From contig CALNCF010000085.1 of assembly GCA_937875035.1 (NCBI GenBank), positions 1 to 5,632 on the forward strand: a stretch of DNA of 5,632 nt, given 5' to 3'. The DNA is from an uncultured Sphingobacteriaceae bacterium (GTDB lineage Bacteria; Bacteroidota; Bacteroidia; Sphingobacteriales; Sphingobacteriaceae). Shown here one piece after another: positions 1 to 5,082 of the stretch. The position numbers and the translations under genes are program-made. Under the pieces are notes generated by a model that saw nothing but the letters and a program-made list of their open reading frames with translations, ran no database searches and had not been told where the DNA came from. The stretch's first letter is position 1. Every line of letters starts with the position of its first letter.

Positions 1-1
1 C

Positions 2-424
2 ATGAAGGACTCCCCGATCCTTTCCGGGATAGACCGTACGCCTAAAACTACGGTTCCCGAAGGATATTTTAACGGGTTCCCGGCCCGGATGATGACACGC
101 ATCAGGGAAGAGGAGCAGCAGAAGCCGGTTCGCCGCCTCTACCCTTCGCTGTCGGCACTGTATCCGTATGCCGCGGCGGCCATAGTTATTATTGCCTTAG
201 CCTTCATCGCGGTATTATACACCGGGCGTGCCAGCAAACCAGCCGCAGAGCCCCTGCTGGCAGACATTCATATCGACGACCTCAACCTGCAGGACTTTGA
301 CGAAGACCTGCTCGTAGATTTCGCGGCAACGCATGCGGTAGCCATGCACTCACGCGATGCCGGCGCGCTCGACAACTATATTCTCAACAACGTGGATGAA
401 GACCTGTTAATCGAAAATTTATAA
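2..424 (+). CDS. Small single-pass membrane protein, probably encoded next to an ECF sigma factor
   Basis: This 140-residue protein has a short basic N-terminal part with the motif VPEGYF (residues 18-23) and the stretch FPARMMTRI (26-34). One clear transmembrane helix follows at about residues 54-74 (PYAAAAIVIIALAFIAVLY). The C-terminal half is strongly acidic and ends in VDEDLLIENL. With basic residues before the helix, the N-terminus is probably cytoplasmic and the acidic tail periplasmic. Small proteins with a VPEGYF-like motif, one helix and a Spy-like gene behind them are common beside ECF sigma factor genes in Bacteroidota, so a role in envelope-stress signalling, perhaps like an anti-sigma factor, is inferred. 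I see no zinc-binding anti-sigma motif (no HxxxCxxC). The ATG lies at the second base of the window, so a start further upstream cannot be excluded. The next gene begins 9 nt after the stop, which suggests co-transcription. The exact function is unknown. Confidence 0.8.
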   Translation: MKDSPILSGIDRTPKTTVPEGYFNGFPARMMTRIREEEQQKPVRRLYPSLSALYPYAAAAIVIIALAFIAVLYTGRASKPAAEPLLADIHIDDLNLQDFDEDLLVDFAATHAVAMHSRDAGALDNYILNNVDEDLLIENL

Positions 425-433
425 GCTGTACGT

Positions 434-868
434 ATGAAAAAGTTATTATTAGTGTTAATACTGCCCTTACTGGCCATGTCGGTAAGCGCACAGGACGCGA
501 AAGATGTCCGCAAAGAAGAGATCGCCAGCTATAAGGTAGCCTATCTCACCAAGGAGATCGACCTGACCCCCGACGAAGCAAAGAAGTTCTGGCCGATTTA
601 CAATGCCATGCAGGAAGAGATCGAAGGGATCCGTAAGGAGAAACGCGCGAAAATGGCCGCCTTCCGTGCAAAGCCTGAAACCATGACCGACAAGGATGCC
701 GAGATCTCGATCGAAGCCCGTTTCGTATACAAGCAAAAGGAGCTCGACATCGAGAAGAAATACAGTGAACGTTTCAAAGCCGTGCTTCCTGTAAAGAAAA
801 TCGCAAAGCTGTACCGTGCCGAAGAAGGCTTTAAAAAAGAGCTGATCCGCAAGATCCAGGATAAATAA
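434..868 (+). CDS. Secreted Spy/CpxP-like protein ('sensor of ECF-type sigma factor' type)
   Basis: This 144-residue protein has a signal peptide at residues 1-19 (KK, a leucine-rich core, cleavage predicted after VSA), so it should act in the periplasm. The mature part is highly charged and helical. It contains LTPDEAKKFWPIYN (44-57), the LTxxEA-type motif of the Spy/CpxP/LTXXQ superfamily as found in Bacteroidota. A second copy-like segment, LPVKKIAKLYRAEEGFKKEL, sits near residues 118-137. Spy-family proteins are small helical cradle-shaped chaperones or stress sensors. The Bacteroidota members are often named sensors of ECF sigma factors because of their gene neighbourhood, not because of direct proof. 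It follows the membrane protein gene by 9 nt without an evident Shine-Dalgarno sequence, and the two probably form the tail of one operon. The corA gene converges on it with only 8 nt between the stop codons. Family assignment is fairly sure; the stress or ligand sensed is unknown. Confidence 0.85.
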   Translation: MKKLLLVLILPLLAMSVSAQDAKDVRKEEIASYKVAYLTKEIDLTPDEAKKFWPIYNAMQEEIEGIRKEKRAKMAAFRAKPETMTDKDAEISIEARFVYKQKELDIEKKYSERFKAVLPVKKIAKLYRAEEGFKKELIRKIQDK

Positions 869-876
869 CTCAGCCC

Positions 877-1779
877 CTATAGCCAGCCCTTGCGCTTGAA
901 CCACATATAGATCACCCCGGTGATCAGCATCATGACCACTATGGATGCCGGGTATCCGTACGGCCATTGCAGCTCCGGCATCCAGCGGAAATTCATCCCG
1001 TAAATACCAACAATGAACGTAAGCGGCATAAAGAATACCGAGAAGATGGTCAGCACCCGGATCACCTCGTTCGTTTTCTGCGATGAGATCGACAGGTACA
1101 GCGACAGCAGCGTATGGATCTCTTCCCAGATCTGGTCATAGCTCATATCGATCATCAGGTAACGGTCGTGCAGCTCCCGGATCACGGTTCCCTTGATCTT
1201 CTTCCCTTCCAGCCTGTTTAAGATATCCTTGGAAAGTACCAGGATGCGCCGGATCACCGACGACTTCCTTTTAATACGGTACAGGCTTTTCAGCAGATCA
1301 GGCGTGCGACTCTTCAGGAAGATCTTCGATTCATAAAAATCGATCTCCGCTGAAAGCTTATCCCCCGGGTCCTCGTACGACATCAGCACCTTCTGGACAA
1401 TCGCGCACAGCAGCTGAAGCTCGTTCTCCGCTTTATTAGTGTCTACATATTTTGCTTTTAAGTGAATTAGGAAAGGCTGCGGACTGCGATGGATCGTGAT
1501 CAGGTGCTTCCCCGAATGGAATATGGAGATCTTCCGGCTCACCTCCTGGATGGTATCCGAATCCGGCTTCGATTGCGGGTCGAAGATCCGCAGCACAATG
1601 AAGAACGTATCATCGATCTCCTCGTACTTAGGCAGGTGATCAGGGTCGAGGCAATCCTCCACCGAGCTCTGGTGCAAGCCATACCGGCTCGCGATTTCCT
1701 GTAATTCCTGCACCGATGGATTCTCTACATCGATCCAGTCGAACGAATGGCTTGACTGCTCCGCTAAGATGTTGATCAT
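877..1779 (-). CDS. corA: CorA-type magnesium (cobalt/nickel) transporter
   Basis: This 300-residue protein is an inner-membrane divalent cation channel of the CorA (2-TM-GxN) family, which works as a pentamer and mainly imports Mg2+. The N-terminal ~230 residues form the soluble cytoplasmic domain, with the typical DWIDVENPS opening (14-22) and EDCLDPDHLPKYE (41-53). The pore helix region begins with SQKTNEVIRVLTI (233-245). Transmembrane helix 1 spans about 240-260 and ends in the signature YGMNF (GMN at 261-263). The periplasmic loop carries MPEL (267-270), and helix 2 spans about 277-294. The C-terminus FKRKGWL is basic, as in characterised CorA proteins. Length is near the usual 310-320 and nothing essential is missing. 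The start is supported by the family-like N-terminus and by a -7 box ending 4 nt upstream of the ATG. It is divergent from the aminotransferase gene and convergent with the Spy-like gene. Selectivity among Mg, Co and Ni cannot be read from the sequence. Confidence 0.96.
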   Translation of the reverse strand: MINILAEQSSHSFDWIDVENPSVQELQEIASRYGLHQSSVEDCLDPDHLPKYEEIDDTFFIVLRIFDPQSKPDSDTIQEVSRKISIFHSGKHLITIHRSPQPFLIHLKAKYVDTNKAENELQLLCAIVQKVLMSYEDPGDKLSAEIDFYESKIFLKSRTPDLLKSLYRIKRKSSVIRRILVLSKDILNRLEGKKIKGTVIRELHDRYLMIDMSYDQIWEEIHTLLSLYLSISSQKTNEVIRVLTIFSVFFMPLTFIVGIYGMNFRWMPELQWPYGYPASIVVMMLITGVIYMWFKRKGWL

Positions 1780-1783
1780 ACCT

Positions 1784-1791
1784 CAAATATA
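1784..1791 (-). promoter_or_regulatory. Bacteroidota -7 promoter box for corA
   Basis: On the minus strand this reads TATATTTG, a full match to the Bacteroidota housekeeping -7 consensus TAnnTTTG. The box ends 4 nt before the corA ATG, so transcription would start at or next to the start codon. I find no clear TTG/TTTG -33 element at the expected 19-21 nt distance. The -7 match is seen directly; the promoter role is inferred. Confidence 0.55.
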
Positions 1792-1814
1792 AAAGATATC
1801 GTGTTGAATATTCG

Positions 1815-1822
1815 TATTTTTG
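1815..1822 (+). promoter_or_regulatory. Bacteroidota -7 promoter box for the aminotransferase gene
   Basis: On the plus strand this reads TATTTTTG, again a full match to TAnnTTTG, ending 4 nt before the ATG at 1827. It mirrors the corA box in distance to the start codon, which implies a leaderless or nearly leaderless mRNA. No good -33 element is visible in the short gap. An upstream element inside the corA coding region would be too far away. Confidence 0.5.
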
Positions 1823-1826
1823 GCCC

Positions 1827-3023
1827 ATGCTTACACAACGCCAGCTTTTCCTGCGTCACAACGCGCAGACCACCGATTTCCCGCTGATGATCGAAATTGA
1901 AAAGGCCGAAGGACTTTACATGTACAGTCCTGACGGGAAACGCTACATGGACCTGATCTCCGGCATTGGTGTAAGCAGCATCGGGCACCGTCATCCCCGC
2001 GTCGTGGCAGCGATCAAAAACCAATTGGACCACTACATGCACCTCATGGTGTACGGCGAATACGTGCAAACCCCACAGGTAAGATTCGCGGAGAAATTAG
2101 CCGCTGTATTACCACATGATCTCTCCTCTGTATACTTTGTAAATTCCGGCGCGGAAGCCGTGGAAGGCGCCATGAAGCTGGCCAAACGCTATACCAGCCG
2201 CAGCGAGATCATCAGCTGCATCCACTCCTATCATGGCAGCACACAGGGCGCTTTAAGCCTGATGGGTAATGAAGAATTTAAGAATGCCTACCGCCCCCTT
2301 TTACCCGGTGTGCGCCAGGTCCGTTTCGGCTCGGTTGAAGACCTGCAATTAATTACTGCACAAACAGCCGCGATCTTCATCGAGACCATACAGGGAGAAG
2401 CAGGAATTCAAACGGCTACGCCTGCGTATTGGCAGGCCCTGCAAGCCCGTTGCCGGGAAACCGGTACACTCCTGGTGCTCGACGAGATCCAGTGCGGCTT
2501 CGGAAGAACGGGAACCCTCTTCGCTTTCGAGCAGTACGGCATCGTACCCGACATCCTTTTACTGGCTAAGGCTATGGGCGGCGGCATGCCCATCGGCGCC
2601 TTTATCTCTTCTGCGGAGATCATGGCCTCGCTCAAAGAAAATCCTATACTCGGGCATATCACCACCTTTGGCGGTCACCCGGTATGCTGTGCAGCCGGCC
2701 TGGCTACCTTAGAGGTATTGCTCGAAGAAAAAGTGCATCATACCGTTGCGGAGAAAGAGCAACTCTTCCGTTCCCTGTTGGTGCACCCTGAGATCAAAGA
2801 GATCAGGGGTAAAGGGCTTATGCTGGCGATCGGCTTAAAAGATTTCGATTTCAACAAGAAAGTGATCGACGAATGTATCGCACAAGGGATCATTGTCGAC
2901 TGGTTCCTGCATAACAGCAATTCCATGCGCATTGCTCCTCCCCTTATCATCACAGAGCAAGAGATCCGCGAAGCCTGCCAGGTCATCTTATCAGCCATCG
3001 ACCAGGTTCTGCGTAATTCCTGA
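1827..3023 (+). CDS. Class III PLP-dependent aminotransferase (aspartate aminotransferase superfamily)
   Basis: This 398-residue cytoplasmic enzyme is a fold-type I, class III (omega-amino acid type) transaminase of normal length. Visible motifs in order: GIGVSSIGHRHP (47-57); NSGAEAVEGAMKLAKRY (106-122), which binds the PLP phosphate; SYHG (134-137), whose tyrosine stacks on the cofactor; IETIQGEAG (185-193); LVLDEIQCGFGRTG (216-229), with D219 expected to contact the pyridine nitrogen; LLLAKAMGGGMPIGAF (244-259), with K248 the expected Schiff-base lysine; TTFGGHPVCCAAG (279-291); and SMRIAPPL (366-373), whose R368 is placed to bind the substrate carboxylate. All catalytic residues are present. 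Relatives include acetylornithine (ArgD), ornithine (RocD) and 4-aminobutyrate (GabT) aminotransferases. No arginine-biosynthesis gene is nearby, so I give no symbol and no substrate. The start is supported by the N-terminal FLRHNAQTTDFPLMIEIEKA, which resembles Bacteroidota members of this group, and by the -7 box just upstream. Confidence 0.93.
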   Translation: MLTQRQLFLRHNAQTTDFPLMIEIEKAEGLYMYSPDGKRYMDLISGIGVSSIGHRHPRVVAAIKNQLDHYMHLMVYGEYVQTPQVRFAEKLAAVLPHDLSSVYFVNSGAEAVEGAMKLAKRYTSRSEIISCIHSYHGSTQGALSLMGNEEFKNAYRPLLPGVRQVRFGSVEDLQLITAQTAAIFIETIQGEAGIQTATPAYWQALQARCRETGTLLVLDEIQCGFGRTGTLFAFEQYGIVPDILLLAKAMGGGMPIGAFISSAEIMASLKENPILGHITTFGGHPVCCAAGLATLEVLLEEKVHHTVAEKEQLFRSLLVHPEIKEIRGKGLMLAIGLKDFDFNKKVIDECIAQGIIVDWFLHNSNSMRIAPPLIITEQEIREACQVILSAIDQVLRNS

Positions 3024-3040
3024 TATTCATAAAAATCACC

Positions 3041-3083
3041 CTGTGCTTTTTACAAAGAACCAAGCAGAAACACAGTTCTTTCT
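3041..3083 (+). terminator. Weak candidate terminator after the aminotransferase
   Basis: CTGTG followed, after one bulged base, by TTT (3041-3049) can pair with AAACACAG (3068-3075), and a U-rich stretch TTCTTTCTT follows. An alternative pairing is AAAGAAC (3054-3060) with GTTCTTT (3075-3081). It starts 17 nt after the stop codon, where a terminator would be expected. The stem is A/T-rich and the loop is large, so the call is weak. Confidence 0.25.
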
Positions 3084-3186
3084 TATCGGCCTTACAGCAA
3101 CCGGTTTTCAGGGCGTGCTGGAAATCGTCCATTTTTGAGGAAGCTGCGCAGTGGAAGAAAGGTTGATGTACAGCCTTGATTTATGC

Positions 3187-3210
3187 CTACTTTTTATCAT
3201 GAAAAAGTAG
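3187..3210. terminator. Perfect 9-bp hairpin, possible terminator at the convergent junction
   Basis: CTACTTTTT (3187-3195) and AAAAAGTAG (3202-3210) are perfect inverted repeats around a 6-nt loop. The hairpin lies 26 nt beyond the stop of the minus-strand gene and far beyond the stop of the plus-strand gene. Its arms carry the U-runs, but no separate U-tract follows. It could end transcription from either side, or only protect an mRNA 3' end. Confidence 0.35.
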
Positions 3211-3236
3211 AGAAGAAAAACAGATCAGTAAAAATC

Positions 3237-4289
3237 TTATCGCATCAGCGACAGGGTTCCGTCGTAATACACCCGCTCGTTAAACTCATTGACCGCTTCC
3301 AGCACGATCACATACGCTCCGGTCATCAGCTCCACGCCATTCTTCTTACCGTCCCATTCCACATGATGCAGGTTCGTATTGAATTGCATAGCGCCCCAAC
3401 GATCGTATATATTGAATTTAATATCCTTCAGGGTAGAAGGCAGGTCGACCACGAACACATCATATTCACCATCGCCGTTCGGAGAGAACGCGTCCGGGAT
3501 ATAGAAGTCCAGCTTGCCGTTCACGGTGATCTTTTGTTCCGAAGAATCGCTGCAGCCCAGCTCATTCTCCATGATCAGCCGTACCTGGTAGCTTCCGCTG
3601 GCATCAAACACCTTGCGTAAAGTAGGCGAAGTGCCCGCGACTTCATTGTTGATCTTCCAGAGGTAACGCGTAGCGCTTTTGATCAGGGGGTTAAAGGTCA
3701 TCATATCCCCTGTTTTCGGAAAACGCGGGGTATAGTTAAAGCCTGCGCGCGGGTAAGGCAATACCGTCACCTGGTGAAAGGCCGTATCTACCGCATCCCC
3801 GTTGTAATACACAACGCAACTGTATATGGTTGTATGGTTCGGCGAAACAACAATGCTTTGCGTCGTCTCCCCTGTGCTCCACTCATACTCCAGGTCACGG
3901 TATACAGAATCCGGACCGGAAGCGCTCAGCATCAGGGTCTGCCCCAGGCAGATCATATCCTCCCCATCGATCACCGGGAATTTTTTATCCGCGATAAATA
4001 TTTTTCGCCATACGGTATCTCCGAAACATCCGAACTTGTTACGTTCCAGCACCCCGATATAAAAGAGGCCCTTGGTCTGTCCCCAGTTCACACGCACCAG
4101 CGGAGTGTTATTCCCGGAAATAATGGTTCCACCCGCAATGAACCATTGGTAGGTGGAACCACTTGTATATTGAACCTGGTAGGTAATACCCTTCTCTCCG
4201 AAACCCACAGTATCCGTCGTGCTTCCGCTGGCCTGCGTGTGTAAAAGCACGAGGCAAAACATGACCAGTATGGAACGAAGAAGTACCAT
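3237..4289 (-). CDS. Secreted PKD/Ig-like protein with a type IX secretion type B C-terminal sorting domain
   Basis: This 350-residue protein has an N-terminal signal peptide (about residues 1-22: LLRSILVMFCLVLLHTQASG) for export through the inner membrane. An Ig/PKD-like module follows at about 26-100 (STYQW, VNWG, GCFGD). A second module starts near IDGEDMIC (107-114) and contains YEWSTGETT (135-143). A PKD domain lies at about 178-256 (YLWKINNE, GSYQVRL, ENELGCSD). The last ~90 residues are the 'gliding motility-associated' C-terminal domain: DAFSPNGDG (266-274), FNIYDRWGAMQF (292-303), EWDGKKNG (311-318), GAYVIVLEA (324-332) and the end GTLSLMR. In T9SS-bearing Bacteroidota this type B domain directs a protein across the outer membrane to the cell surface or medium. 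An AAAGGA sequence ends 4 nt before the ATG, one of the few Shine-Dalgarno-like sites here. The partner secreted gene lies 26 nt upstream and is probably co-transcribed. An adhesin or structural role is inferred; no enzyme domain is visible. Confidence 0.9.
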   Translation of the reverse strand: MVLLRSILVMFCLVLLHTQASGSTTDTVGFGEKGITYQVQYTSGSTYQWFIAGGTIISGNNTPLVRVNWGQTKGLFYIGVLERNKFGCFGDTVWRKIFIADKKFPVIDGEDMICLGQTLMLSASGPDSVYRDLEYEWSTGETTQSIVVSPNHTTIYSCVVYYNGDAVDTAFHQVTVLPYPRAGFNYTPRFPKTGDMMTFNPLIKSATRYLWKINNEVAGTSPTLRKVFDASGSYQVRLIMENELGCSDSSEQKITVNGKLDFYIPDAFSPNGDGEYDVFVVDLPSTLKDIKFNIYDRWGAMQFNTNLHHVEWDGKKNGVELMTGAYVIVLEAVNEFNERVYYDGTLSLMR

Positions 4290-4293
4290 TGAT

Positions 4294-4299
4294 TCCTTT
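4294..4299 (-). promoter_or_regulatory. Shine-Dalgarno-like site before the sorting-domain gene
   Basis: On the minus strand AAAGGA ends 4 nt before the ATG at 4289. The other starts in the window lack such a sequence, as is usual in Bacteroidota. It may help translation of the second gene of the pair, but it could be chance. Confidence 0.3.
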
Positions 4300-4315
4300 A
4301 AGAAGAGGTAAACTA

Positions 4316-4939
4316 TTAATGAGAAATAGCTGATGTAACCGGCTTAGGATTCACAGTAACCGTAGCGGATCCGCTGGTGGTTCCGGAGCAGAACTTGTTC
4401 TGTACAGATACCATCGAATACGTGGTTACAGCAGGGCTGCCTCCTGCCGAAGGAACCGTAGCGCTCGCCGTAAAGGTATAGGTAGACGAATTCCATCCGT
4501 TCACAGTTACCGGGGTTGTTCCGTCGGTATATGTAAAGTCGTAAGGAGCTACGCCTGTAAGTGAAATGGTAATGGTAGGCTGACCATCGCTGTAGCACAT
4601 GGCAGTGCTTCCGCTGATGCTTGCCGTAGCCAGTGGAATAACCACCACGTTCAGCGATACCGGGTCGCCCTCGCAACCTGCACCGCTGGTTTCCTGTACC
4701 TGCAGCTGGTAGGTACCGGGTGTGCTTCCCCAGTTTACGGTAATGGCATTTCCTGATGGAGAAGAAAGAGTTCCTCCACCGCTTAGCGTCCATGCATAGG
4801 TAGAGGTAGGGACATTGGTCACACTGTAAGGAACCGCTGATGAATTCACGCAAACAGTGTCGGGCGTTTGTGCATGTGCATGCAGCTGGGCCAGGAGCGC
4901 CACTCCGGTTAAGACTAAGAAACGGGTAAGGATTTTCAT
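4316..4939 (-). CDS. Secreted PKD/Ig-like protein without a sorting domain
   Basis: This 207-residue protein has a signal peptide (about residues 1-23: KILTRFLVLTGVALLAQLHAHA, cleavage before Q24). The mature part is almost wholly beta-type, rich in Ser, Thr, Gly and Val. A PKD-like module spans about 27-100 (STYAWTLSGGG at 46-56, VNWG at 68-71, GCEGD at 88-92). A second Ig-like module begins near SISGSTAMC (107-115) and ends around residue 197 with ATVTVNPKP. The chain stops at TSAISH, where longer Bacteroidota proteins often continue into further modules. It has four cysteines (30, 89, 115, 184). It has no C-terminal sorting domain, so it should stay periplasmic or be held by a partner. Its N-terminal half is a clear paralogue of the gene 26 nt downstream, and the two are probably one operon. 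A long imperfect inverted repeat lies just upstream of the ATG. No catalytic motif is seen and the function is unknown. Confidence 0.85.
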   Translation of the reverse strand: MKILTRFLVLTGVALLAQLHAHAQTPDTVCVNSSAVPYSVTNVPTSTYAWTLSGGGTLSSPSGNAITVNWGSTPGTYQLQVQETSGAGCEGDPVSLNVVVIPLATASISGSTAMCYSDGQPTITISLTGVAPYDFTYTDGTTPVTVNGWNSSTYTFTASATVPSAGGSPAVTTYSMVSVQNKFCSGTTSGSATVTVNPKPVTSAISH

Positions 4940-4946
4940 AAATGGA

Positions 4947-4994
4947 TCAATTTAGTTTTACATATTTGGTCGAGGAGCGTAAAAACTAAACTGA
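4947..4994. repeat. Imperfect inverted repeat upstream of the secreted-protein operon
   Basis: TTTAGTTTTAC (4951-4961) is the reverse complement of GTAAAAACTAAA (4979-4990) apart from one extra A. Beyond a single mismatch, three further pairs (TCA at 4947-4949 with TGA at 4992-4994) extend the arms to about 14 pairs. The spacer is 17 nt. It lies 7 to 55 nt upstream of the ATG at 4939. It could be an operator dyad or a 5' leader hairpin. No U-tract follows the hairpin on the minus strand, so a terminator is less likely. Confidence 0.6.
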
Positions 4995-5005
4995 GTCTTC
5001 TATCG

Positions 5006-5033
5006 AAAAACGGGCGCGGAAGGTTTCGCCGTT
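5006..5033 (-). terminator. Candidate intrinsic terminator after the DUF58 gene
   Basis: Read on the minus strand, AACGGCG pairs with CGCCCGTT (one bulged C) around a 10-nt loop, and the T-run of the right arm continues for three more bases. It begins 49 nt after the DUF58 stop and lies before the secreted-protein operon, where transcription of the first unit should end. The stem is G+C-rich but the U-tract is short. Confidence 0.45.
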
Positions 5034-5082
5034 CTTGATTAAATTTATAAAAAGTTTTTCACAAGCGATTGTAAAGAGCTGC

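Larger units (their letters stand above)
3024..3236. other. Non-coding gap between convergent genes
   Basis: This 213-nt stretch separates the stop codons of the plus-strand aminotransferase and the minus-strand sorting-domain gene. The short open frames crossing it are out-of-frame continuations over the neighbouring genes and have no recognisable start or family. It holds two weak hairpins (listed separately) and the short palindrome AACCGGTT at 3099-3106. I see no tRNA, promoter box or repeat shared with the rest of the window. Confidence 0.6.

Noticed and set aside
467..967. Long open frame (166 codons) on the minus strand opposite the Spy-like gene
   Set aside because: It overlaps a gene with a clear signal peptide and family motif, runs into corA, and its translation has no recognisable motif or proper start. 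It is a codon-bias shadow.
1780..1826. Magnesium riboswitch or leader peptide in front of corA
   Set aside because: The gap is only 47 nt and the -7 box ends 4 nt from the ATG, so there is no room for a leader RNA.
1827..3023. Naming the aminotransferase argD, rocD or gabT
   Set aside because: Class III members share all the motifs seen. Neither the neighbours nor a residue I can interpret fixes the substrate.
3024..3236. Small gene, tRNA or insertion-sequence remnant in the non-coding gap
   Set aside because: No cloverleaf, no terminal repeats, no target duplication and no coherent reading frame found.
3183..3620. Plus-strand open frame of 145 codons across the gap and the sorting-domain gene
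   Set aside because: It lies opposite the well-supported sorting domain and starts inside the perfect hairpin. No family resemblance.
3774..4244. Plus-strand open frame of 156 codons opposite the sorting-domain protein
   Set aside because: Fully antisense to a supported gene, without promoter box or recognisable motif.
4344..4853. Open frame of 169 codons on the minus strand inside the 207-residue secreted protein
   Set aside because: It is the same strand in another frame. Its product is rich in Arg, Tyr, Cys and His with no domain, while the main frame has a signal peptide and Ig-like modules.
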